Below, one piece after another: positions 1 through 9,895 of a stretch of 64,000 nt of DNA. The DNA comes from Endocalyx cinctus (Eukaryota > Ascomycota > Sordariomycetes > Amphisphaeriales > Apiosporaceae). The number at the start of each line of letters is the position of its first letter. Position 1 is the stretch's first letter. The position numbers and the translations under genes were made by a program. The stretch covers positions 378,144-442,143 of the forward strand of contig BCKC01000010.1 of assembly GCA_001600455.1 (NCBI GenBank). The letters are read 5' to 3'. Below the pieces are notes generated by a model. It had not been told where the DNA came from. It saw only the letters and a program-made list of their open reading frames with translations, and made no database searches.

Positions 1-1
1 T

Positions 2-139
2 GTTCGAATCCTTGTTAGGAAAATAGACGTCGGTAAATTCCAGGACCTGCTGTTGGACAATGGATGGATTACTCGTACCACATATCCAGAACAATCAATT
101 TCCTATAACGACATGATTCGATCCAAGGATTTGATTTAG
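2..139 (+). CDS. possible 3' end of a gene (partial, unrecognised)
   Basis: The frame starting at base 2 stays open for 45 codons and stops at TAG 137-139. The product ends in RSKDLI. There is no start codon context because the gene would begin left of the window. I do not recognise the family, and a 45-codon open frame can occur by chance, so this is offered only as a candidate terminal exon. The first bases (GTTCGAATCC) also resemble a tRNA T-loop, but the rest of such a tRNA would lie outside the window. Confidence 0.25.
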   Translation, partial: VRILVRKIDVGKFQDLLLDNGWITRTTYPEQSISYNDMIRSKDLI

Positions 140-1786
140 AGGGTGAGTTTGATAGAAAGAGAGACTTGCAAATTGTGAGGAAATTCGTCCTGCAGAAAAG
201 TATGTTCTCAAGATACAGTGTAGTAAATATTCTTCTTACCCAGTTAATTATAGCTGGCTGGCTGGTTATACTTACTTAAGTAGCTATAGCCTATAGCATA
301 TTTCTAACCTCTTGCATCATGCGGGATGAACCCCGCCACAGTATATATACTTGGCTAGGGGGGTCCCTTGATGTCTATTACCTGGACGGCACAGTTGCCT
401 AGCTTTTATGCTACACAGTGCCGTCTTTCCAAGAATATCCACATTATATCCTCATCATAAATGAAACAAGACAGCCTCACTTTATATTCTTGATTATGTG
501 GAGAGATGGTATTATTTTAAGGATGATTACTGTAATTTTTCCTGGGCAAAGGGTATTTAGTATCATGTACGTATATTAGATGAAGATGCTCTCTTTATTT
601 GTTGTTATGACTATGTGGTCTAGACTCAAGACTCTAGAGGAGTAATTCCGTCTTAACGTTGACGCTCAGACAGTAACCCGATTCGGATTCAAGGAGGCAG
701 TTTACAATACGTTAGATACCGGATCAATGAACACGAAACCCGCATACATAAAAGTAGCGTTGTAAGGGTATCATATCAAACCCACGTTTTTCTACGCTTT
801 GAGGAATGTTTCATTTTGTACTGCACAATGTTTACCGTTAGTAGCTGTACCTAGCACATACGCTATTACAGTTATGTCACGAACACTTAAAAAAAAAAAC
901 CCACGTAATAGTACCCATGAGATCACATTGAGATCATTCGGACATCATTAGTCCGGCCTAGTAAATACAAGAGTATCGCAGACTTCGGTTGAAAAAAAAA
1001 AAAGAGACTGAGAATTCAGTCCGTGTATTATCAGCGAATAAAAACTAACCTCAACCTCTACTCTTGTGAAAAATTAAAAGACATCTGTACAAATCACCAG
1101 AAGATCCTCTCTTGTTTTTCTTTCTTTTTTTTCTTTTTTTTTAAGAAATAAGTAAATATGAATTGAGAACGGTTAAAAAAAAGGAAGGGGGGAGATGATG
1201 GTAGAAAACAATCAACAGTACCCAGAGGCGGGAAATAGTTACAAAACGGAACTCATTTCTCGGCAGAACAGTGAAATAAAGAAGGAAAAAGAAAGAACCC
1301 CAACGCCGTCAAATACCGGAGGGGAATAATGTAATCATATAAAGAAACGCCTCGCCTGTCCCATTCTCATGTAAACTCCCAACATAGCTAAATCGTTTCG
1401 TTTCCCTTATTCGTGTAATAATGAACAATCCTTGGTGTACAAAGGTCGTTCGTGCGCATGTAACGACGTATCGTATGTAATTCCGTCTCAAACTCCTGGC
1501 CTGGGCCGAAATCGTAGATGATGGGTCCATATCGACAAGATCCACAACAGTCAATCCAGGAAGAGCGATAAACCTCAAATCCAGACGCCGTAGTGTTTTA
1601 ACGATAAATTGATGAGGTATTCTTGCGAAGCCTTGATCCTGTCTAGAACCGAAAGAAGAAAATAAAAATGTTGACGTTTGAGTATGTTACCTACTCAGCC
1701 GATCGTGCTTGAGTCTCACGTATATCACCGTACAGTCTCTCCGAGAGTCGATCCGTGTGACAAGCCAACTCGAAAGGCCCGATCAT
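140..1786. other. intergenic, no gene seen
   Basis: AT-rich sequence with A and T homopolymers (for example near 890, 990 and 1130-1142). The part nearest 1786 should hold the 3' UTR of the minus-strand gene that ends at 1787. Short open frames here lack coding character. Confidence 0.6.
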
Positions 1787-2397
1787 TTATGGTAACATCT
1801 TCTTGACCTCTTCGTCACTCAATAGAATCTCGTGGACGGGCTCTCGTCGGTTCTCGAGTGGTACGTAGTCACAATCGACGTAGGAAGGTAAGAAAATCTC
1901 GGGGTTCCAAGCAAAACCTTGGCTCGAAGATAGGTAGGAGATCTACAAGAAGTTATTAGCCGTCGCTCCGACCGATCAAAGTCGGACTTTGGGGGGTTGG
2001 AGGGGTTTACTTACCAATCGGGGCGGGCCCTCGGGATCCCCAATGTTAATGACGGTACACTCATCTTTGCAAAAGGCCGAGCCTGAAAAAGAAAGATGTT
2101 AGTTTATTTCATTACGTTAAATTCGAAATAAATAACCAAATTAATTCCAATAAAAGACAAGAAAGGAAAGGTCGGTATTAGTGGGAGAGATGACATACTT
2201 AGCAAGCTTGGCCGCCTTTGGTGTATGGAAGTAGATTTTGGTGTTGATTGAGCTGTGGACGAATGACTAGGCCCCGGAGTCTGTGGAGAAGTTGAATAGG
2301 AAGAAGGGGATGAGGAATCAGTCGCAGGCTTATGGCTGGACTGTTCGTAGACGGCCACCGAAGACCGGGTTGCGGGGATGGCAATAGTCGACGACAT
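1787..2397 (-). CDS. small conserved fungal protein, function unknown
   Basis: Three exons can be joined in frame on the minus strand: 2397-2199, 2082-2015 and 1942-1787, giving 140 residues. Introns use GTATGT/CAG and GTAAGT/TAG. The first half is Ser/Thr/Pro-rich and looks disordered. The second half is compact, starting with an FCKDEC segment, then INIGDPEGPPR, and ending in an acidic-basic tail, LLSDEEVKKMLP. That two-part look and the clean splicing argue for a real gene. I recall similar small fungal proteins but know no assigned function. An in-frame upstream ATG at 2436 would add 13 residues; I chose 2397 because the added stretch has no obvious conservation. An (AC)16 microsatellite lies about 110 bp upstream. 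Confidence 0.6.
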
Positions 2398-2505
2398 GAT
2401 CAACGAAGAATACGAGGGTACCCGAATGGTATTCAATCGAGGCAGCTAAGAGACCAAACTCTTGATATACTTCAGGAAGCGATGTCACGACTCGACAATA
2501 CAGGT

Positions 2506-2507
<2 letters not shown>

Positions 2508-2539
<32 letters not shown>
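2508..2539. repeat. (AC)16 dinucleotide microsatellite
   Basis: Sixteen uninterrupted AC units. It sits in the probable 5' leader or promoter of the minus-strand gene at 1787-2397, where it reads as GT repeats on the transcribed sense strand. Confidence 0.95.
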
Positions 2540-2541
<2 letters not shown>

Positions 2542-4580
2542 AAAAGATTATGACCTCGTCCAGGTAAATCTGACCAAGAGTCGACGAAATGAATATACAG
2601 AAATGAACAACTCGAAGTAGAGAAAAGAGCTAACAAGAAGTTGACGATAGTCTCTAGGAGTCTAGATGGATGTGTGCTAGTATGTATTATCTAACATGTA
2701 TGTATGGGTAAAATATCTTGAGAAGAGGGAGAGAAAAAAAAAATAAGAAAAAGGGTAAGAAGAGGCTTAGAAGTGAAATGTCTTAAAAAGGTTTATTCAA
2801 GCCAAGAGCAAGTTGTAGGAGAAGAAAGAGAACAGAGGAAGCCTTGCCGAGATGCATCTCTACATGCGTTACCTAACTTAGGCCATTAAATGGGAGGTTA
2901 TACACTAAGTTAATACAGTATGTAGCTGTTTAGTATATTCACTGTGAATAATGAATAGCGAATAGCCACTTAAGTACCTAAGTAACCTTGGAAGTAAATA
3001 TACTGTGTGACTGTTCCGGGCACCAGATCAGAACGAACGAGTGAGGCATATTAGTGGGCCAGCTACTTCAACGTCGCAAGCTGAGACGACCTATTGTGTA
3101 AGCTAGATTCAATAGATTTGGCCTTGATTCTATTATGCCATGTATCACACTAATATGTACAGTACCTAGGTCTAATATCTATGTACAGTCCATAGAACGT
3201 TATTATTTTGGTTTTGTTTTTATTCATATTCATCTATGTACATATAAGATTGCTAGTGCGAGAATCGGAGCGAAAGTCTGACGCATTCGCTTTCGGTGAC
3301 ATAAACTAAAATTGACTTCCTACCTTGAACTGATTGACTTTGACGCCATACAGTAGATTCCGTACTTGGGACCACAAAATTTACAGTAAATCCATGGATG
3401 GAATCCTTATTTTTATTTTTATTTTCAAGAAATATTCAGGTATCTACTGGGCACTAAGCAGGTAGTATATTCTAGAGATGGTAAATGCCTAATATACTCC
3501 ATTTGTATATATTACACTGTTGACGATATGTCCACGGTCCACGGTCCACGGGTACTACGTAGAGTGGAAGTGCGGGAAAGCTGACACAGTGAATGGATTC
3601 ATTGGTAGAGAATCTTCAAAAGTCATTATTCAATATCCAATCAATACGATAAAACGGCACCCGAAAAAACAACGTTTAAAAAGGATATACTGTATAATTC
3701 CAGCCTATCCTTTTCTTCAAATAGAACATCATCCAGCCAAATTCTTGGGGCTAGATAACGTACGAGCTGCATTTAGCTGCATGGCCATCCACTCAACATG
3801 CACCATGTCAGTTATCACAGTAATTAGCACTGTATATTGAATATAGCGGAGATAACGCCTATGAGTACTACAGTACCATAATACTCTATAAGTACTTTCT
3901 AATGTATACTTCACGGGCGATGACGGAGCACCACTTGATTGTCCAGATTGTCGTAATATTCTGGGGAGGGAGGGGCAAATTGGACCCTGATGCCTGCCAC
4001 GCATCACCTTGATGGGGTAGCCTTGTCAGTTACGTTGGCCAATCAATTTAACTCAGTTGCCACTTGTTTCCACTAATGTACATATCGAGACCCTTGGCGA
4101 GACGAGCCCCATAATAACTTAAGATAAGCACAGGATAAGAGATCCGAGTAGTGTACCTAAGTACTTACCTAAGAAATAGATACTAACGGCACGGAAAAAC
4201 TCAGGTGCCTAAATTTATTTTATCTAAGCCAATTATAGGTTAGCTTACATTAAAATAGTATTGATGTACAATATGTGCTGTACATAGTACAGTATTACAC
4301 TAATAGTACCCGCTAGTATTATTCTCAAGGCTACAAGGCTGCGCGTCAACACCTATTACATTGGTGCTATGTAATACCTAAGCTTAAGTAAAAGACATTA
4401 ACAACTACCACTATTTTCCATCATCTTCATCCGTTCAACCTTTAAACCATCACCCTTACGCCGTCATCGATCTACGACTAAATCACACTCGTAAAAACAT
4501 AGAAAAGAGTGGACTAGTTTATTTTCTTTATTGTCATTATACTTTTCTACGACATCTTCATTTAAGAAATTCTAGTCAAG
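2540..4580. other. intergenic, divergent promoter region
   Basis: About 2 kb of AT-rich DNA between the minus-strand orphan and plus-strand RPT3. It contains a 7-bp tandem repeat (TCCACGG x3 at 3531-3551) and many TAGTAC/GTACAT-like words. Open frames at 3520-3840 and 3729-4007 overlap each other on opposite strands and have no recognisable protein features. Confidence 0.6.
3531..3551. repeat. TCCACGG tandem repeat, 3 copies
   Basis: Three perfect contiguous copies of a 7-bp unit in noncoding DNA, about 1 kb upstream of RPT3. Confidence 0.9.
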
Positions 4581-5990
4581 ATGGGTGACGTTCTAGTGGA
4601 GAATCCGGCCAACACCGTGGCACCGCACAACAAACCCATCCCATCCAACATTCCGAATGTAGAGAGTATCGAAGGTATTCCAGCGCAAGGAGGGGACGAA
4701 TATGCCACATTGAAGAAGTTGCAGCGGCATCTGGAATATATTCAATTGCAGGAAGAATATATCAAGGATGAGCAGAGGTGCTTATATTCCCCCATCTATC
4801 ATCTTAATCGGGACAGTTGAAACTTATATGCACATATTCATTCCAGGAGTTTAAAGCGTGAACTCGTTCGCGCTCAAGAGGAGATTAAAAGAATCCAGAG
4901 TGTCCCATTGGTAATCGGCCAGTTTATGGAGGCTATTGACCAGAAGTAAGCATTATTATTGACACACTTCCTTTATATCTGATTTAACTCAGACAAGAAT
5001 GAAACTAACTATTTTTCAAGTACCGGTATTGTCCAGTCTAGTACGGGGTCTAACTACGTTGTGCGTATTCTATCAACTCTCGACCGCGAAAAACTCAAGC
5101 CCTCTTCGTCCGTTGCCCTCCATCGACACTCCAATGCCCTAGTCGACATTTTACCGCCCGAAGCCGACTCGTCCATTGCCATGCTCGGTGCCGATGAGAA
5201 GCCGGATGTTACATATGCCGACGTCGGTGGTTTAGATATGCAGAAGCAGGAAATCCGAGAAGCCGTCGAGCTTCCTTTGACCCACTTCGACCTATATAAG
5301 CAGATTGGTATCGACCCGCCCCGAGGTGTACTACTCTACGGCCCTCCTGGAACAGGCAAGACCATGTTGGTAAAAGCTGTAGCCAACTCAACAACCGCCA
5401 ACTTCATCCGTGTGGTTGGCTCAGAGTTCGTTCAAAAGTATCTAGGTGAAGGGCCGCGTATGGTTCGAGACGTATTCAGAATGGCTCGAGAGAACTCTCC
5501 CGCCATTATCTTTATCGACGAGATCGACGCCATTGCCACCAAACGTTTTGATGCGCAGACGGGTGCCGACCGAGAAGTCCAACGTATTCTTCTCGAGCTT
5601 CTCAACCAGATGGACGGCTTTGACCAGACTTCCAACGTCAAGGTTATCATGGCAACGAACCGTGCCGACACCCTCGATCCGGCTTTGCTGCGTCCTGGAC
5701 GATTAGACCGAAAGATCGAATTCCCCAGCCTCAGGGATCGGAGAGAGCGCCGTCTCATCTTTTCCACCATTGCCGGGAAGATGAGTCTTGCGCCTGAAGT
5801 CGACCTGGACAGCTTGATCGTGCGAAACGACCCGCTCAGCGGTGCCGTTATCGCCGCCATCATGCAGGAAGCCGGTCTTCGCGCTGTTCGCAAGAACAGG
5901 TATAACATTATCCAGTCCGACCTCGAGGATGCCTATTCGAGCCAAGTCAAGGGCACGAGCGATGAGAACAAGTTTGACTTTTACAAATAA
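4581..5990 (+). CDS. RPT3: 26S proteasome regulatory ATPase subunit Rpt3
   Basis: One of the six AAA+ ATPases of the 19S base that unfold substrates and open the 20S gate. Exons are 4581-4777, 4847-4945 and 5021-5990, giving 421 residues, close to the usual Rpt3 length. Visible features: an N-terminal coiled coil (about residues 40-90, with [11 protein letters not shown]), an OB-fold region (about 95-150), Walker A GPPGTGKT at 206-213, Walker B with FIDEID at 263-268, an arginine-finger region, and the C-terminal KFDFYK, which carries the HbYX-type gate-opening tail of Rpt3. This tail and the coiled-coil sequence distinguish it from the other Rpt subunits. The start codon lies just before a typical short acidic leader, and both introns split conserved codons cleanly. 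Confidence 0.96.
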
Positions 5991-8290
5991 GCTTGCTCTG
6001 GATGTTTCTTTTTCTCCGTCTCTCCTTTACCCATCCACCACGCATTTGAAAAGGGTATACGCGAAAACACGGCTCATTGTGAAAGCGATACCGTTTGTAA
6101 TCTTACCGAGGAAAAGAGGTTATGGAGAATCGATTAGCGCATGAAATTCACCTTCGGAGCACCCTTGCGCGGTGTGAAGCGATCTCATGAGACAAATAAG
6201 TAAACCAGCGCGCAGTATGGCGAGCGATACATAGGAAGAAAAGAAAGGAGAATAATATGATGTACATTGTACTATAGCAATAGCAAATTCATAGTGGAAA
6301 TCAATCAGAGACGGCGTCATTTGGCAACTTTTTTTGCAATTAAGATAAAGGAGCTCCTTCCCATTTGCGTGAGGTTTTGTATCATCTCTTTGTATCGTTA
6401 AGATATTCCATTGGACAACATGTTTCGTTTGATCAACCAGGAATATCGACTATATTTGGATATTTCCTTTTATTTGTAAGAGATATTATTACCGATCGAC
6501 TTTTTATTTCATTCTATTTTATATCATAGACAATAGTCTAGCCGAACGGATACTGGTTAGAGCAAGGGGTGGTTCTGGCGTAACAAATGACTGACCACTT
6601 GATTCTTCGAGTACTTCGTTATGATATATCTAGGAGAATAGGTATTCAGATCACTCAACAAGTCAGGAACACGTCTTCCCCTTCTAATTTTACCAGTCTT
6701 ACACTGGCGATAATTCTTCTTCTTTCTTCCTCCCATCCCATCTCAGAATACGAAGGTATCAGAATTCGGGTCTACAACGAACGGCGAACTCCGGAGGTTC
6801 TTTTCATAAATGTCTTGTTATGTTCATTAGGACAGTTATTCTCCCCTTTCTTCTGAAAAGTTAGTAAAGGGCCAAAAGAAACTGGGAAATCATATTGACA
6901 ACGCTTCTAGAATTAAAGAAATTATACGCAGATAGAGGTAAAAGATACAGAAATTTATCCCGCCATCACCGGATATATGAAATCATCTTACATCACTTAC
7001 CACGTTTCCGTTTCATACACGCTCTTTACGAACATTTTCTTGTATTTTTTTTTTTTTTCTTAATTCTTCTTCTTCATTCTACTGCGTACCTAATAGTACG
7101 AGTTAAGTGAATGAAGTGTTGCCTATAGTGGGGTGATACACTGCATATACACAGAGCTACAGTCAAACATACGTAGGTAGCATCAGGATCGGCCATGAGT
7201 GTTGGAATGAAAATAAATATTCACTTATATTTACATGTACACGTTTTCTTTCCATATCCTCCGTGCTCACTATCGCAACCGTAAACACCTTCGAGATCGA
7301 AAAACAAACAGACAAACAAAAGGTTATCCCGTCATCTCTCTCATACTGCGATCCTGTCGTGCCTGAGCAATTCCATCCCCTGATTCTAAGATAATAATAA
7401 CAGTAAAGCCTCTTTACTCTTCATCCTCTATGTCGATAAACGGGAGAAAATCCGGAGAAAAAAAGAAAGAACTAGTAGGAACCAATTCTGTCTACCCGAG
7501 TTTCCAACCGTAAGAGAGACGAGAGGAAGCAAAGTTAAAAAAAAAGAAGAAAAAAAAGAGCCCATAAAATCTATGTCATGCATGCAATCATTCCGTCTAT
7601 GTCGAAATTTTCTTTCCTTTCCTTCTCTTTTTTGTTTTCTTTCCTTATTTCCCACCCAGTTTCCGTGGTATAGCATTTGCATAATAAAAAATCTTTTCCG
7701 TAATAAGAATGCCTTGAAGTTCTTTTTCTTTTCCCCCTTTTTTTTCCGCCTTTCCCTTTTTAGTTTTCTCTCTGCTGTGTTTGTTACCCATTAACGTCCA
7801 CCCAATGCGCCAGTTCCTATCCCTTCCCCTGATTCCATGCTGCCATGAACCGTATCGTAAGAGAGGGATGAAACAGATTGTGCGAGAGAAATATAGACAA
7901 GTCAACAATAGCAAGCCAGAAATAATAAACGGACTTTGAAAATGATAATAATACAAGGATATTGTCGTCGAGAACTCAAAGCTGAACAACGGGATATTTA
8001 GCGCGGCCGCTCTCTAATTCGCGCTGTTCTGTCGACGTAGCGGGGGTATGAAAAAAAAAAAAAAAAAAAGATACTCGCGTAATGGATATCAAGTAAAATC
8101 GCAAGACAACGAAGCTGTCTATGAAGGGTATCTCCTCCGATTCCTCTAGTAAGTCATGGAGTTGGGGTATATCCGTTTCTCCCTCCAACATTGTGGGGGA
8201 TTCATATTTCTTTCTTGTAGGCGTATATAGTGGACGCCGGCGCCGATTCTGGCAGATATTATATTGTCATCTCAAGACCCATTCTCGAAT
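5991..8290. other. convergent intergenic region between RPT3 and LST7
   Basis: About 2.3 kb holding the two facing 3' UTRs. It is rich in pyrimidine and purine runs, including T14 near 7045 and A19 at 8051-8069. No open frame here has coding features; the frame at 8121-8759 is mostly the antisense of LST7. Confidence 0.6.
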
Positions 8291-9895
8291 TCATGAGCCG
8301 AGAACAACGCCAAGCTCGAGGAGCATGTGGACGAAGCGCTTATGTAGCTCAATAAAAAAGTCGGGGAGACCAACGAGTTCGGCTAGACCGCGAGCCTTAG
8401 GCGCGAAACCGCCTGGGCCCATCGATCCTCCCATTCGCTGGACAAATCCACCACGACCACCACCGGTCAGAAAGCTGCTCGTCTCACTTCCTCGATCCCG
8501 GTCGATCGCGGGTCCACCCCCCAGGCCCAACCCGATGCCACTATCACGCGGATCACCGCCGCCAAAACCGCTATTACGATACGCAGCGTTAATGGCGGCG
8601 ATAGGCGACCCTTCCTCCTCGCGTTCGCGCTCACGTTCGGCCTCCGCCTCGGCTAATTCCTGGATCCACGTGGCGAGGTCGCGGAAGGCTGCCGAAATGA
8701 AACTGAAGGCCTTCATGGCCAGCCGCTCGCGATGCGTGCTCAGGGCTAGAAAAGCGTAAACCCTCTTACGCCCTCGTGCGTGCATATCAGGAATTCGGAA
8801 GATGTATGCCGTCGTGTAGCCAGCTAGAGGGTCACCAAAGAATATGGGACCACCACTGGCAGCTGATTGAGGCTTCGGAGTTGATGTAATGTAACCCGAG
8901 CCGTAATTTAGTGGCGAAGGGAACGAAGGCGGAATGCTCGATACGGGCGAGGACATTGAAGATGACTGCGACGAGTCAGGACGACGTGGCAGTGTCTCAA
9001 AAGATAGCGTTCGTAAACACGAGGCACGAATTATAGAATATGTGGCCGGCACAGTAGGTTCGTGAGTGGAAGTATAATCCAGGTAGTGAGTATGCTGAGC
9101 TACGCTAGATCTCGAAGACACGCTCGAGTGGGTTGTTGATGACGTAGGTCGTCGCTGCGAGCCCGGTCGTATCGTGGCGCTCGGCGATACATCTTCTTCA
9201 TCGTCGGATACGTTGGAAGATTGAGGATTCGAGTTGGGGGGGCTATTGTCGCTGTGTCCGTTAAAGACGCGAGCAAACGGAGCACGAGTCCGAAGAGTCG
9301 GCCCGTGTTGATCGGTATCGGAATCTACCGCCTTTGTACGCTTTTCTTGGGACGCCTTGGCATCTTGCCTCTTTGGGAGAGTTAAGGCACAGTTTTGGCA
9401 GGGGTTGGCTCGTTTTGTTACATATTCGTCGTCGTATGTTCGACGAAAACTCGAGTCTGAGCGGGAACCACTTTTATTATTCGTATCCACAAAGCTGTCT
9501 AGCGTCTTTCGAGGGCTCTGCGGCGGTGTTTGCATGGGTGAAATAAGGTTGACGGAATGCGCCGAGGATTTCTGACCGAGCTTGGATGATGAGGACTTTC
9601 GCGACGAACGTGTCTGCGCGTCTTGGTCTGGCGTGGATGTAGGGGAATTGCGGGAGCTACCTAGCTGTAGCTTACTCAAGGCATTCGTAACAGCTGCTTG
9701 AGATCCGGTGGCTACGGCGGTTGGTCGCGATCGTTCCGAGTCAATACTATCTTCGTAGCATTGTCCGCAGGGTACTGGTAAGCCTTCTGTGACCATCAAA
9801 GGGGTCGGCCCATGAAAATCGCAGTAATGCGCTAAACATAGCTGCAGTTTTGATGTTAGTAAAGGAAAAATATCAGTTGCCTCAACCGCGACCAT
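8291..9895 (-). CDS. LST7: folliculin-family protein Lst7 (TORC1 pathway regulator)
   Basis: Single-exon gene, 534 residues. Folliculin/Lst7 works with FNIP/Lst4 at the vacuole or lysosome as a GAP for the Rag/Gtr GTPase that controls amino-acid signalling to TORC1. The match to folliculin is direct: the N-terminal HYCDFHGPTPLMVTE segment (residues 24-37) corresponds to the FCELHGP region, SIIRASCLRTLS to the SIVRQACVRSLS region, and GPIFFGDPLAGY followed by a longin-like block matches the GPIFFGD core. Like yeast Lst7 it lacks the C-terminal DENN module of animal folliculin. Residues about 50-150 and 190-330 are Ser/Pro-rich and disordered. Two CxxC pairs (C43/C46 and C166/C169) are visible. 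Near the C-terminus there is an acidic-basic run (EAEAEREREREEE) and a Gly-rich loop. It ends ELGVVLGS. Confidence 0.88.
   Translation of the reverse strand: MVAVEATDIFPLLTSKLQLCLAHYCDFHGPTPLMVTEGLPVPCGQCYEDSIDSERSRPTAVATGSQAAVTNALSKLQLGSSRNSPTSTPDQDAQTRSSRKSSSSKLGQKSSAHSVNLISPMQTPPQSPRKTLDSFVDTNNKSGSRSDSSFRRTYDDEYVTKRANPCQNCALTLPKRQDAKASQEKRTKAVDSDTDQHGPTLRTRAPFARVFNGHSDNSPPNSNPQSSNVSDDEEDVSPSATIRPGSQRRPTSSTTHSSVSSRSSVAQHTHYLDYTSTHEPTVPATYSIIRASCLRTLSFETLPRRPDSSQSSSMSSPVSSIPPSFPSPLNYGSGYITSTPKPQSAASGGPIFFGDPLAGYTTAYIFRIPDMHARGRKRVYAFLALSTHRERLAMKAFSFISAAFRDLATWIQELAEAEAEREREREEEGSPIAAINAAYRNSGFGGGDPRDSGIGLGLGGGPAIDRDRGSETSSFLTGGGRGGFVQRMGGSMGPGGFAPKARGLAELVGLPDFFIELHKRFVHMLLELGVVLGS

Noticed and set aside
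1..30. tRNA T-loop-like GTTCGAATCC at the window start
   Set aside because: Only the 3' part of a tRNA could be present, and acceptor-stem pairing cannot be tested without upstream sequence.
3520..4007. Overlapping 92- and 106-codon frames on opposite strands
   Set aside because: AT-rich composition, no motifs and no splice context; expected by chance.
8121..8759. 212-codon plus-strand frame
   Set aside because: Mostly antisense of LST7; Arg/Ser/Pro-rich product reflects the Gly/Ser-rich sense protein.
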